Origin: Ascarosepion bandense
Taxonomy: Eukaryota > Mollusca > Cephalopoda > Sepiida > Sepiidae
Length of the DNA: 64,000 bases
Assembly: GCA_037127315.1 (NCBI GenBank)
Contig: JBBBDQ010000750.1
Location: 5,902,501-5,966,500, forward strand
Direction of reading: 5' to 3'
Every line of letters starts with the position of its first letter. The stretch's first letter is position 1. Position numbers and translations under genes: made by a program. Under the pieces are notes generated by a model. The model ran no database searches and was not told where the DNA came from. It worked only from the letters and a program-made list of their open reading frames with translations. Below, in pieces: positions 1 to 10,076 of this stretch.

Positions 1-189
1 ATAAATAAATAACTTTTTTTAAACTATCATCTTTTGTTTGAGTTTCTCCTACTTTAAAAAGTTTTTTTTTTATCTTGGATCAGATCAGCGTTTTCGAACA
101 TTCTAGTGATCTAGAAATAAGCTCTTCAGTTTTGAATTATTCGAAAATAAAGTCTATTTTTGTGTTAAAATAATGGTAACGTTTTAAAA

Positions 190-305
190 GAAGTAACAAA
201 ATACATATATATAGTGTAATAGTTGTTACAATGGTTTATAAATTCATATAAGTAACAAAATATATATATATACTATAATAGTTGTTATAATGGTTTATAA
301 ATTCA
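190..305. repeat. Short direct duplication at foldback edge
   Basis: A block of about 55 bp (agtaacaaaat, TA run, then tagttgttacaatggtt and aattcata) occurs twice in direct orientation. The second copy runs straight into the left arm of the adjacent foldback element. It looks like a partial second end of that element. Confidence 0.7.
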
Positions 306-502
306 TAGTATCACTACACAAAAATTTTCGCGTTTCGAAGCTAGCCATGTATCTGTGCTGCTTCTTCTTCGGATGATTTTGTTGATATTAACAAAATTAC
401 CTGAAGAAGAAGCAGCCCAGATACATAGCTAGCTTCGAAACGCGAAAATTTTTGTGTAGTGATACTATGAATTTATAAACCATTGTAACAACTATTACAG
501 TA
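271..502. mobile_element. Foldback element with long inverted arms
   Basis: Two arms of roughly 110 bp (about 271-384 and 390-502) are near-perfect reverse complements around a few-base centre. Both contain cgcgaaaatttttgtgtag and its complement. No reading frame lies inside. The right arm contains CTGAAGA, one spare base, a 5-bp stem (GAAGC/GCTTC) and GAAA at 411-450, the same arrangement seen in other (TA)n-bounded repeats here. I infer a non-autonomous foldback, possibly a Penelope-like terminal unit copied head to head. Confidence 0.75.
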
Positions 503-595
503 TAACGCTCTACATTTGTATCGAGCACTCTTTATAAAAGTAAATGCATGAACAACAGGTTAAAAAAACCTACGAGTTCTACAACTTAGTTACAA

Positions 596-597
<2 letters not shown>

Positions 598-648
<51 letters not shown>
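598..648. repeat. (TA)n microsatellite
   Basis: Uninterrupted TA dinucleotide tract that forms the left border of the next hairpin element. Confidence 0.95.
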
Positions 649-649
<1 letters not shown>

Positions 650-908
650 ATTATTTAATAGTTAGTTTTTGGTCCTAATAGGGTTAGACCAGTACACATT
701 CGTATTAAAAAGTGTTCTATACAATTATATTGTAGAACCTTTGAATATGTTTTTATTTATAAACGAGTGATTTCGCTACCTTGGTTTCCACAACGAGTGG
801 TTTCTTCAGACGATTTTTATTAACTATTAAAAAATTTATTAAAAATTGCCTGAAGAAACCATTCGTGGTGAAAACCAAGGTAGCGAAATAACTCGTTTAT
901 AAATGAAA
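648..908 (+). mobile_element. (TA)n-bounded hairpin repeat, copy 1
   Basis: A unique-looking head (tagtttttggtc, then ggttagaccag) is followed by a long hairpin whose arms span about 755-825 and 838-908. The same head and hairpin recur at 972-1213 and 52511-52745, always with TA runs at the borders, so this is a dispersed family of about 250 bp. The right arm carries the best hammerhead-like fold in the family. No coding potential. Confidence 0.75.
846..886 (+). ncRNA. Hammerhead-ribozyme-like motif
   Basis: Seen: TTGC (846-849) can pair with GCGA (883-886) as stem I. CTGAAGA (850-856) fits the CUGANGA core. One spare A precedes a 4-bp stem II capped by TTCG (858-869). GAAA (870-873) follows, then a short CC/GG stem III leading to T-A at 881-882 (the UH cleavage position). 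One extra A and the unpaired first stem II position are departures from the canonical type I fold. Penelope-like elements are known to carry hammerheads. Activity is not shown. Confidence 0.4.
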
Positions 909-937
909 AAAAAATATACTTTAACAAAAATAACCAC

Positions 938-941
<4 letters not shown>

Positions 942-972
<31 letters not shown>
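942..972. repeat. (TA)n microsatellite
   Basis: TA run between two copies of the hairpin repeat. Confidence 0.95.
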
Positions 973-974
<2 letters not shown>

Positions 975-1212
975 ATTGTTTAATTACTTAGTTTTTGGTC
1001 ATAATAAAATTAGACCAGTTCACATTTATATTAAAAAGTGTACGATACAATTATATTGTAGAACTTTTGAATATTTTCTATTTTTAAGCGAGTTATTACG
1101 CGACCTAGGTTTCTACCATAAGTTGTGTTTTCAGGCGATTTTCAATAACTATTATTGAAAATCACCTGAAGTCACCACTCATGGTAGAAACTTAATAGCT
1201 CGTTTACAAATA

Positions 1213-1213
<1 letters not shown>
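972..1213 (+). mobile_element. (TA)n-bounded hairpin repeat, copy 2
   Basis: Same head as the repeat at 648-908, followed by a hairpin with arms near 1083-1142 and 1152-1212. Read on the minus strand, the left arm has an ACCTAGGT palindrome followed by C, plus GC-rich bases able to pair with GCG upstream of the core. Its core is damaged (CTGAAAA). The two arms have diverged at separate positions. Confidence 0.75.

Positions 1214-1215
<2 letters not shown>

Positions 1216-1255
<40 letters not shown>
1216..1255. repeat. (TA)n microsatellite
   Basis: TA run closing the second hairpin repeat. Confidence 0.95.
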
Positions 1256-1258
<3 letters not shown>

Positions 1259-1518
1259 CAGTGGTTATTAATCGTCTGCGAGCACACCTGCTCGAACAAA
1301 ATTTTCTACCTGAGGTTTATACTGCAACTAGGCATTGCGGAACTTCTAGTTTCTGATAAATAGCACATAATCTGGCAAGGTGAGTAGTTTGAACAACTCC
1401 TGTACGTTCTAACCCACGGTCTCGATGGATTGTGACTTCGTACTTGCCTAACAATCGACGGCTTCGGAGAATAACGAAATGGAATTAACAACCAACATAT
1501 ATATATAATGTTCAAACA

Positions 1519-1525
<7 letters not shown>
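1256..1525. other. Unassigned, (TA)n-bounded
   Basis: No gene recognised. The right end (about 1470-1525) resembles the shared terminal block (ggagattaacgaaatg, then aattaacaaccgacata) found at 6235-6300, 6362-6424, 10804-10870 and 11085-11150. This interval is therefore probably another member of that repeat family. Confidence 0.5.

Positions 1526-1572
<47 letters not shown>
1526..1572. repeat. (TA)n microsatellite
   Basis: Long TA run. Confidence 0.95.
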
Positions 1573-1578
<6 letters not shown>

Positions 1579-2087
1579 AGGATTAATTCAAAGATGTTGA
1601 ATGGCCATTTCAATATGAAGATCCCCACGGGGGACAACACATCACCTCAGCAACAGAAAAATCCTTTCAGAAACTGGAGAAAAATTATTCTACTTTTCCT
1701 TTTTAAATAGATTGCAAAGAAATTAAAAAATAAAAAATAAAATAAAATAAAAATAAAAATAAAGGGAAAGAAAAAGAAAAAGAAAACGAAAAAGATAGAA
1801 TAAAATCAAATAAATAAAAAAAGAAAAAATTGACATCGTCTGGGTTCGCAAAAAAAAGGGAGAATGTAACTAAAAATTAACAGACAGCCGTGTTAAATCG
1901 ACGTAAGTTTAAGCAACACGGAAAAAAGGTGGTAAGAGAGATAAAAGAAGGAAGGGAGTGAAAAAGAAAGAAACTTAAGAAAAAAAATTTTTTAAATATT
2001 ACAGACGCTGGACAAATTCAAAAACCTAATTTCCCCAACACGTTGAAGTATTAGAAAAAGGCCTTTACTTAAAAAGGCATAATTATT

Positions 2088-2093
<6 letters not shown>
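1573..2093. other. Unassigned A-rich stretch
   Basis: No gene seen. Positions 1720-1830 are A-rich with loose AAATA and GAAAAA repeats. The segment near 1600-1690 (accatttcaatatg, cacctcagcaaca) is distantly similar to 4700-4790, suggesting an old dispersed repeat. Confidence 0.5.

Positions 2094-2140
<47 letters not shown>
2094..2140. repeat. (TA)n microsatellite
   Basis: Uninterrupted TA run. Confidence 0.95.
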
Positions 2141-2144
<4 letters not shown>

Positions 2145-2628
2145 TATATATATATTAATAATAAAATATATATTTGCTCTGTAATATTTTATTACATGGA
2201 GCTCTCTTCCTGTATCATTTTTTAATATTAAAATAAAATTTTTAATATTAATTAGGATCGGGTTTTTTGGAATTTACCTTCCTGCTTTTTTCCCTTGGAT
2301 TGAAGTATCTGAATTAAAATATATATATATATGAATATTAAAGCATCTCGAGATGAGATATTCTTCCCAGTTCCACTTATAGTGTCCTAAAGCGACAATA
2401 AGGATCGAACTCACTAGAATCACTTGCTCTTGAGCGAATGTTATATGTGGTAATGGATTTAAGGTTTTTCCCGCTTCAAATTATCAAGTAAAAACTAAAA
2501 AAAATCATATTTTTAACGTTGATAGCAAGTTACTTTTTTTTTTTTTATTTACCTTGTGGGAGTTGGATCAGTGATAGAAAGGCGTGTACCCGCTGTGTAC
2601 TATGGACGTACCCATCTTTTATATTGTG
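2141..2628. other. Unassigned AT-rich DNA
   Basis: Nothing coding was recognised. There is one short TA run near 2320 and a T run near 2527. Confidence 0.4.
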
Positions 2629-2728
2629 GAGAAGGACTATGACGGCTAAATACGAATGGGCATAGAATTTATACTCGTATCGAATTGCTACAGAGTATGA
2701 ACTTAAATATTAAATATTTCATTACAAA
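2629..2728 (+). repeat. 100-bp dispersed direct repeat, copy 1
   Basis: This block (starting gagaaggactatgacggc) is repeated at 4033-4132 with only about two differences over 100 bp. The interval between the copies holds a LINE tail and two SINEs. The high identity suggests a recent copy of an unknown short element or a recent duplication. The ends lack clear terminal repeats. Confidence 0.8.
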
Positions 2729-3096
2729 TATATGACGAGGGTAATTATATTATAATTAATATTAATACTGATAATGACGATAAACATAATTATAATTATA
2801 AAAAAATAAATAAAAAGAAACAACGCTTGACATTTTCACCGGACTTGTTAATATCAGGCTGATGTTAAAAATTATTTTAGCCATTACAAAAAGCAGAACA
2901 TTAAGGTTTGGGACCGTTGTCCACTTACGTATGAATGATAACAATTGTCTTCGTAGTGATTAAAACAAATTACTGAAAAAAGTGTTCTTGTCTGTTTTTT
3001 ATTTTATTGTTGTCACTAATTTGTGTTTCTTTTTGTGTTTGCAGCATTCATAGGTCTACTGATATGTCAGAGTTATACAATGCAGGCTGGGGTAAT

Positions 3097-3163
3097 TTTT
3101 TTTTTTTTTGTAATCGTTTCACACCCCCAAGGAAAGTAGGACCGCCACTGGTGCGCAGGGGTT
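3097..3163 (-). mobile_element. LINE 3' tail (minus), left part
   Basis: A T tract followed by aatcgtttcacaccccca and cgccactggtgcgcagggg matches, in reverse, the 3' ends of other CR1/Jockey-like LINE copies here (57,390-57,455; 54,615-54,680). The copy is split by a SINE and resumes at 3484. Confidence 0.65.
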
Positions 3164-3472
3164 TCAGTCAGTTAAGTGTCATACGTGACACACGCTTTGA
3201 GCGATCATGTCTCGAAGGAGACATGACTAAATGGGCAGAAGATTATCAAGCAGTAGGTTCCCATTGCTTTCTGCGGTAGATTGATTGCCAGCCAAGGCTA
3301 TAGAACCTAATCTGTCCTATTATTTAACCCATAACCGGAGGGAAGAGACGGACTAATACCTTTCCCAAGGGTATTTATGAGTAAATGAATGTAAGGAATT
3401 CAACTGGAATTCGAACTCGGCTCTCCGATTTGTCGCTCCGAGTCGGTATCCATTGTACCACAGCGCACATCC
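3164..3472 (-). mobile_element. tRNA-derived SINE (family A), full length
   Basis: The tRNA-like head is at the right (complement of gtgcgctgtggtacaatgg), with a box B close to GTTCGAATTCC. The tail ends at cagtcagttaagtgtcat. Nearly identical copies occur throughout the window. It sits inside a LINE tail and is flanked by gcgcaggggtt (3153-3163) and gcgcagtggtt (3473-3483), an 11-bp target duplication with one mismatch, as expected for LINE-driven retrotransposition. Confidence 0.85.
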
Positions 3473-3483
3473 GCGCAGTGGTT

Positions 3484-3600
3484 ACAGTGAGAGAAAAAAG
3501 AAAAACAAAAAAGGAACAGTATTCAGGGGATGTTGAAGAAAGGATAAGAAAAAGATGGAGAATCAAGGAGAAGAAGGTGGCAGTTGGCGTTATATAATTA
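3484..3600 (-). mobile_element. LINE 3' tail (minus), right part
   Basis: Continuation of the LINE fragment left of the SINE. It matches the 3' region of the larger minus-strand LINE at 24,366-24,480 (ggttaacagtgaaag, then gtcgaagaaaggat). Confidence 0.55.
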
Positions 3601-3617
3601 GATTCAATGCAGGATGT

Positions 3618-3893
3618 CAGTCAGTTAAATGCCTTACGTGATACACACTTGGGCGATTATGTCTCGAAATAGACATGGCTGACTGGTCAGAAGATTTTCC
3701 CGCAGAAGGTGGCCATTACATTCTGCGGTAGACTGGTTGTCAAACAAGGCTATAGAACCCAACCTGCTTTGCTATTTAACTCATAGCTGAAGGAAGAAGC
3801 ATCAGATTAAAACCTTTCTCAAGGATATCAATTGGAATTCGAACTCGTTTCTCCGAATTCTCGTTCCGAGGCAATATCCAGAACGCACATCCA
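3618..3893 (-). mobile_element. tRNA-derived SINE (family A), diverged
   Basis: Same family as 3164-3472 but with more substitutions and a shortened middle. Box B is recognisable as the complement of GAATTCGAACTC. It ends at aacgcacatcc. Confidence 0.8.
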
Positions 3894-4032
3894 CATTACA
3901 GGTGGTACAGATGTATATTCTGTAGATCGTTCTTTAGCTTTCATGGGGTACGAAAGCAGGAACTATCAGTTAAAACCACGACACTGGACATGATGCTTCC
4001 TCTAGGTTTGTGTCGTCAATAATTCGACCCTA
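3894..4032. other. Unassigned spacer
   Basis: No gene or known repeat recognised between a SINE and the second 100-bp repeat. Confidence 0.4.
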
Positions 4033-4132
4033 GAGAAGGACTATGACGGCTAAATACGAATGGGCATAGAATTTATTCTCGTATCGAATTGCTACAGAGT
4101 ACGAACTTAAATATTAAATATTTCATTACAAA
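4033..4132 (+). repeat. 100-bp dispersed direct repeat, copy 2
   Basis: Partner of 2629-2728. Immediately after it a 30-bp block (aaatatttcattaca plus gtctcagcacc) is itself tandemly doubled at about 4114-4173. Confidence 0.8.
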
Positions 4133-4304
4133 AGTCTCAGCACCAAATATTTCATTACAATGAGTCTCAGCACCTGTTGTTTCTGGTTGATAATTGGTTT
4201 CTTGTGTGACGTAAGTGCGCTGAGTTTCATGGACCCCATTTGCCAACAAGACACAAGACTGGTGGCGGTTTTATTATGTTGTGTGCTATGTGCCTGAAAA
4301 TGTT

Positions 4305-4357
4305 TCGAAACATGATCGCCCAAGCGTGTGTTACGTATGGCAGTTAACTGACTGACT
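4305..4357 (+). mobile_element. SINE family A, 3' fragment
   Basis: Only the tail of the SINE remains (gatcgcccaagcgtgtg to ttaactgactg). Confidence 0.65.
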
Positions 4358-4619
4358 GTATAAAAATCGATCATTTATAGAACATGGTGGAAAGGAACAA
4401 AACAAACAGCACTTTCAAATATCAGGAATCTGTGGATAGCATGTAAAAAGTGTAAATAATGATAATTTCTCTTCCCAGAAATTTAGTTAGAAACTGTGGA
4501 TAGCTATCGAGAGGGCATGGCTCAGCATCTCTTTACGGTACTTTGAAGAACCAATACCACTTTGATGAGACATTGAAAAGTATTAAAAGATATAACAAAT
4601 TTAAATATATATAAAGGAT
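4358..4619. other. Unassigned DNA
   Basis: No gene or repeat recognised. Confidence 0.4.
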
Positions 4620-4623
4620 TATA

Positions 4624-4676
<53 letters not shown>

Positions 4677-4678
4677 AT
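4620..4678. repeat. (TA)n microsatellite, imperfect
   Basis: TA run with CATA and GTATA interruptions. Confidence 0.9.
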
Positions 4679-5019
4679 AAATTACAGAAAATTTTCAAAA
4701 TTCAAAGGTGTCGGATGCACATTTCGACATGGGATCTCTAACAGAGATTCCACGTCACCTCAGCGACATTGTTCTGTTCTAAATGGAGAAGGCCCTGGGG
4801 TAGAGGGGGAGGAGCAAGGTTAACAACAGTCAAGAATTGAGAGTTCCCTTAAGGTCAGGGAAGTGGGATTTTTTTAATTTGGGGAATTAGGTTAAACAAA
4901 ACAGAACAGGACAGAGCTGGGAGGGGCGGAGATTACGGGGTGTATAGAGACAAGAGAGAGACGGGGTGCCAAATATCAAATGGTAGAGGCTAGTGCATGT
5001 TTACAGGGGTTTGAAACGG

Positions 5020-5115
5020 TATATTTAGGAGGGGAAGGAATAGATTTAAATGTAAGATCTTAAAATTTTTTAAGTTTATCCATTACAGGAAGTCATAAAC
5101 TGAAAGTTATTAAAG

Positions 5116-5160
<45 letters not shown>

Positions 5161-5610
5161 CATACATACATATAGATATATGTGTGTGTGTGTGTGTCTG
5201 TCTGTGTGTGTGTCTGTGTGTGTGTTAACAAAGGAAAAAAGGGGGTTTGGTAAAGGAATCCATATTTTATAAAGATGGACAACTAAAGGAGTTAAATTAC
5301 ATTTTTATGGTTAAGATTTTGAGCTGTTTGAAGAGGTATATTTAGGGGAGAAGGAATGGGTTTAAATATAAGATCTTAAAAAAAATTTTTGGTAAAGTTT
5401 ATTTATTTAATTAAACTTTTTCGGTAGATGCGAGCTAAATGCCAATTACAGGAAGTTATAAGTTTAAAAGTTATTAGAGAAAAATATATATATATATATA
5501 TATGTGTGTTAACCAAGGAAAAAACGGGGGTTTAGTAAAAGAATCCATATTTTATAAAGATAGGCAATTAAAGGACATTGGGATAGGAAGGTAGGGGGGT
5601 TAAAATACTT
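5020..5610 (+). repeat. Pair of ~300-bp diverged tandem units
   Basis: A unit comprising a ggaagg/aagatctta block, an attacaggaagt block, a TA run (5121-5155 and 5484-5503) and gaatccatattttataaag occurs twice in direct order (about 5025-5300 and 5340-5600). The first unit also has a (GT)n stretch at 5180-5225. No coding sequence. Confidence 0.65.
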
Positions 5611-6016
5611 TTTTAAGGTTAACGTTAAAGTAAAATTGAGATTAAAATTTAAATTGAATCCATTTAATTTATATTCTAAGATCTTGCAAACGGGGATTGA
5701 AATTCTAAATTTAAGTATTCAAAAGATTTGCCTTGTGGCGGCACTTACTGATGAATTCCCTTCTAAGATTCAGTAGCCGTGTTGGTGGGGGTATTTTAAT
5801 ATTGAAATTTTTTCCAGTAAACATAGACAGCACCTATCACGAAAATTCCTCGGAATACGGGCTGAACCTACTAGTTTCCAGCTAATTTCAGGATCCAGCC
5901 CTTCCTTCTACATTTTCCAGAATGTTCGTGAAAGGGTTGTCTGGTACCTCTGACCGGGGTTCGAAAAAAAGTACCTGTGGTTATACAGTCGTTGTTTGAA
6001 TGGACCGGCGGACATA

Positions 6017-6018
<2 letters not shown>
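5611..6018. other. Unassigned DNA
   Basis: No gene recognised. GC content rises slightly near 5730-5990. Confidence 0.4.
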
Positions 6019-6074
<56 letters not shown>

Positions 6075-6134
6075 ATATATATATATATAATATATATATA
6101 TAATATAATATAATATAATAATATAATATAATAT

Positions 6135-6189
<55 letters not shown>
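6019..6189. repeat. Compound (TA)n / (TAATA)n tract
   Basis: About 170 bp made only of TA runs interspersed with TAATA blocks. The tyrosine/isoleucine frames read from it are artefacts. Confidence 0.95.
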
Positions 6190-6190
<1 letters not shown>

Positions 6191-6422
6191 CATTATATAT
6201 ATATTTTTATATTCTCTTTTCTTTGTATATATAAAGGAATGTTCCGGAGATTAACGAAATGTAACTAACAATCGACATATTCAATTTATTTATTTCAACA
6301 TATTATATATATATTCCTTTATATATATATTTATATATTCTCTTTTCTTTGTATATATAAAGGAATGTTCCGGAGATTAACAAAATGTAATTAACAACCG
6401 ACATATTCAATTTATTTATTTG

Positions 6423-6430
<8 letters not shown>
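6190..6430 (+). repeat. Two tandem copies of a ~120-bp TA-bounded unit
   Basis: The block attctcttttctttg, aaaggaatgttccgg, agattaacgaaatg, then ttcaatttatttattt appears at about 6190-6300 and 6315-6424. The terminal half is shared with the nested palindrome at 10,741-11,172, where it occurs as an inverted pair. Confidence 0.75.

Positions 6431-6468
<38 letters not shown>
6426..6468. repeat. (TA)n microsatellite
   Basis: Uninterrupted TA run. Confidence 0.95.
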
Positions 6469-6469
<1 letters not shown>

Positions 6470-6654
6470 CATAGCACACTTGGTATACAATCCAGGTAAA
6501 TTCCGATAGAGACGAACTCAAGAGAACTCAATGTTAAATTCATTTATTCAATTTAACAGAGTAATATAATTTACAAAAGATTTTAGATTATTACAATGGG
6601 TAATATATATTTCACTGCGTCATGATGTTATTATCGCGGCTCGTCAGACCCAAA

Positions 6655-6709
6655 TGGTATAAATAGTCGATTGATATTAAATATGGTACAAATGGTCGAT
6701 TGATATTAC

Positions 6710-6760
<51 letters not shown>

Positions 6761-6775
6761 ATCGACCATTTTTAA
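6655..6775. repeat. Inverted repeat across a (TA)n tract
   Basis: Two direct copies of atagtcgattgatatta-like sequence (near 6664 and 6690) precede a TA run (6713-6758). A reverse-complement copy (tcaatcgaccattt) follows it, giving a TA-centred palindrome. Confidence 0.75.
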
Positions 6776-7435
6776 TCTTCGCGCCCACAAAAAACAGCGT
6801 ATCAAAAGGAGAGTTTTTCCTTTGACACCGGTATTATTTTACGTAACTTCACTTTTCGAAAATGTTTATTGCTTTAAAAATTGATCATTTGAATTGTAAT
6901 AAAACCTAAGCATATGATAAAAGTGAATTTACACATTTTTTGTTTTTGAGAATTTCCAACAAACACATTAACTACTACTGATTTTTTTTTTATTTACAAG
7001 AATAATTTTATAGTTACATCATTCTAAAAACTAATACAATTGTATTCAAACTAGTGCAATGTTATATTTACTATTTACCAATTTATAAGGAGACAGATTT
7101 GAAAACAATATTTATTGATAACTTTTACTAAATTATAAAATATGCGAACCAACTTTAAGGAAATTGTTATTTACAATTTTATAAAGTTCGAATCGATCGA
7201 TAATTAGCCGATTTCTAGTCAACCATTCAAATAAACAATCTAATAAATAGTGTTAATTACTTTTGTTATCAATTCTCAAGTACAAAGAAGAAATCTATAA
7301 ATTTATTTTCATTTGGAAAATTCCGTTAAAGAAGAAGGCTTAAGACCATATCAGGTTGAAACAACAGTTCTCGTACGATAGTTAAGCAACGTCAGGCCTC
7401 GTCAGTACTTTGATGGGTAACTGCTTGGGAATATC
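6776..7435. other. Unassigned AT-rich DNA
   Basis: No gene, repeat or long reading frame recognised in about 660 bp. Confidence 0.4.
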
Positions 7436-7680
7436 AGGTGCTGTAAACTTGGATGTGCTGATGGCGCGTGTATAATGGTTCGGAATTAGAAATTGGAGAG
7501 CCTAGTTTCAAGACAAGTCGGTTTGTTATATTCACTTACGCAAAAATACAATTAGGAAAGATGTCAATCTACGACTTCCCCAGCTATGGATTAATTAGTC
7601 GTACTTGTATCAGAAAATCAATATTACCTTCAAAACTTCTTACAAGTTAAAAATATATTATGGCTTTAAATAACCTGTAA
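7436..7680 (+). mobile_element. tRNA-derived SINE (family B)
   Basis: The head (gtgctgtaaacttggatgtg, ggttcggaattag, agcctagtttcaag) aligns with the copy at 16,583-16,860. The pattern of an A-box-like start and a degenerate B-box (gtttcaag for gttcgaa) suggests a tRNA origin. Its 3' half is the unit of the tandem array that follows. Confidence 0.65.
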
Positions 7681-8774
7681 AAAAAATACAATTAGGAAAG
7701 ATGTCAATCTACGACTTCCCCAGCTATGGATTAATTAGTCGTACTTGTATCAGAAAATCAATATTACCTTCAAAACTTCTTACAAGTTAAAAATATATTA
7801 TGGCTTTAAATAACCTGTAAAAAAAATACAATTAGGAAAGATGTCAATCTACGACTTCCCCAGCTATGGATTAATTAGTCGTACTTGTATCAGAAAATCA
7901 ATATTACCTTCAAAACTTCTTACAAGTTAAAAATATATTATGGCTTTAAATAACCTGTAAAAAAAATACAATTAGGAAAGATGTCAATCTACGACTTCCC
8001 CAGCTATGGATTAATTAGTCGTACTTGTATCAGAAAATCAATATTACCTTCAAAACTTCTTACAAGTTAAAAATATATTATGGCTTTAAATAACCTGTAA
8101 AAAAAATACAATTAGGAAAGATGTCAATCTACCACTTCCCCAGCTATGGATTAATTAGTCGTACTTGTATCAGAAAATCAATATTACCTTCAAAACTTCT
8201 TACAAGTTAAAAATATATTATGGCTTTAAATAACCTGTAAAAAAAATACAATTAGGAAAGATGTCAATCTACCACTTCCCCAGCTATGGATTAATTAGTC
8301 GTACTTGTATCAGTAAATCAATATTACCTTCAAAACTTCTTACAAGTTAAAAATATATTATGGCTTTAAATAACCTGTAAAAAAAATACAATTAGGAAAG
8401 ATGTCAATCTACGACTTCCCCAGCTATGGATTAATTAGTCGTACTTGTATCAGAAAATCAATATTACCTTCAAAACTTCTTACAAGTTAAAAATATATTA
8501 TGGCTTTAAATAACCTGTAAAAAAAATACAATTAGGAAAGATGTCAATCTACCACTTCCCCAGCTATGGATTAATTAGTCGTACTTGTATCAGTAAATCA
8601 ATATTACCTTCAAAACTTCTTACAAGTTAAAAATATATTATGGCTTTAAATAACCTGTAAAAAAAATACAATTAGGAAAGATGTCAATCTACGACTTCCC
8701 CAGCTATGGATTAATTAGTCGTACTTGTATCAGAAAATCAATATTACCTTCAAAACTTCTTACAAGTTAAAAAT
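7541..8774 (+). repeat. 140-bp tandem array derived from SINE tail
   Basis: The marker attaggaaag recurs at 7551, 7691, 7831, 7971, 8111, 8251, 8391, 8531 and 8671, an exact 140-bp period and nine copies. Units are almost identical, with only a few substitutions (acgacttc/accacttc, cagaaaat/cagtaaat). The unit equals the 3' half of the family B SINE to its left. The ninth unit is interrupted at about 8775 by a LINE fragment and finishes at 9382-9404. Confidence 0.95.
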
Positions 8775-9381
8775 AATATTGCTGCCATATCTGGTCGGGT
8801 GCCCCTGCTGCTCTCCTTGGGCTTCTTGACAAAATACAAAGGAGGATCTGTAACGTGGTTGATACTAACTTGGCAGACCGGCTGCAGCCGCTCTCACACC
8901 GGCGTGATGTAGCTTCCCTGTGCCTCTTCTACAAGTACTTTCATGGCTTCTGCTCCGATGAGCTTAGATCACTGGTGCCGCCCAAGCACGAATTTACACG
9001 AGATACTAGATTAGCAACTAGGTCCCACCCTTTTACAGTTAAACAAATAAGATGTAACCGTAAATTCTACTCCAACAGCTTCTTTTCTCGCGCTTCCCGC
9101 CTGTGGAACTCCCTTCCACAAGTCTGCTTTCCCGACAGTTACAATCTCCAGGTGTTTAAATGTAGGGTCAATAGACACCTCCTATCACACTAACTCCCAA
9201 CTATTCTCACAACACTCTCATCTACCCAACCCTCATTCTCGGTATCCTCACCCGCCTATCACCCACCCTCTGTTATGTCCTATATTTAACCAGCCTTTCT
9301 CCTCTCTACGTAGCCCCCTGCACAGTAGTGGCAGTGACATGCCTTGCTCGGGGTGAAACGCTTATAAAAAAAAAAAAAAAA
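8775..9381 (+). pseudogene. 5'-truncated CR1/Jockey-like LINE insertion
   Basis: The frame is open from the 5' junction (…HIWSGAPAALLGLLDKIQRR, then ICNVVDTNLADRLQPLSHRR and SRASRLWNSLPQVCFPD) to a stop near 9192. This is the post-catalytic C-terminal end of a non-LTR reverse transcriptase. The 3' untranslated tail ends gccttgctcggggtgaaacg and a poly(A) of about 15. It landed in the last unit of the 140-bp array; short aatatt sequences at both junctions may be the target duplication. The reading frame is undamaged as far as it goes, so this is a fairly recent insertion, but the RT core is absent. Exact clade (CR1, L2 or Jockey) is not resolved by eye. Confidence 0.85.
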
Positions 9382-9404
9382 TATTATGGCTTTAAATAAC
9401 CTGT
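9382..9404 (+). repeat. Remainder of the ninth 140-bp unit
   Basis: attatggctttaaataacctg continues the array unit broken by the LINE insertion. Confidence 0.85.
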
Positions 9405-9419
9405 AAAAGGGATAAAAAT

Positions 9420-9765
9420 TCAGGTTACAGAAAAATGTTGTTCTATAGAAGGAGACTGAGAATATTATGAATAGACCAACGAGAAAGTTTTAAAGAAATA
9501 GACACTTTTACTTAGGATCTGAAACTTATAGGGCACATAATGAGGAAAAAGAGCTTGGAAATTTTTATACTCACAGGACATATTAAATGCAAAAAAAAAC
9601 CTGGGACTAACAGTAAGTAACTTAGCTAACAATCTTGTTTAAATGGAGTGCAGAGTAGAGACTGGAAAGGAGGTGACAGACACCGTTGAGAGCTACAAAA
9701 GATAGGACGTTTTGGAGAGCTATGATCGCCCACATTCTGAAAGGTTATAGCATAAAAGGTTAATC
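9420..9765 (+). pseudogene. Decayed RTE-like LINE 3' fragment
   Basis: Fragments in shifting frames match the family at 56,300-56,980: a WFYRR-like stretch, then LIGHIMRKKSLEIFILTG, then W-SPTF-K near the end. Multiple stops and frameshifts are present. It lacks the (GAA)n tail of younger copies. Confidence 0.6.
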
Positions 9766-9771
9766 AGATTA

Positions 9772-9955
9772 TCCAGTTAAGTGCCATACGTGATACACGC
9801 TTGGGCGATCATGTCCCGAAAGAGACATGACTGACTGGGCAGAAGATTATCCTGCAGTAGGTTGCCATTGCTTTCTGTGGTAGACTGGTTGCCGACCAAG
9901 GCTATAGAACACAATCTGTCCTGTTATTTCACGCATAGCTAGAAAGGGAAGAGCT
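9772..9955 (-). mobile_element. SINE family A, head-truncated
   Basis: Begins cagttaagtgccatacgtg and stops after the ttgccgaccaaggc and tgtcctgttattt region. The tRNA-like head is missing. Confidence 0.8.
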
Positions 9956-9960
9956 GTATT

Positions 9961-10045
9961 ATATTATTATGTAGTAATTAGTGGGGAATCAGTTTATTAC
10001 TTCTTAACAATATAAGACTGTTCCCCCACTTTATACCCAGTAGAA
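9961..10045 (-). mobile_element. Short MITE-like repeat
   Basis: tagtaattagtgggg to ccccactttatacccagtag matches, in reverse, 62,004-62,091. In both places the ends are G4/C4-rich and partly complementary. It is non-coding. Confidence 0.6.
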
Positions 10046-10076
10046 GTTTTAATTATATTTCTATTACATTCAGCCA

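Noticed and set aside
5981..6521. Tyrosine/isoleucine-rich frames, also at 33,279, 43,132, 46,158-46,476, 47,012 and 52,742
   Set aside because: Translations of TA, CA and TG microsatellites.
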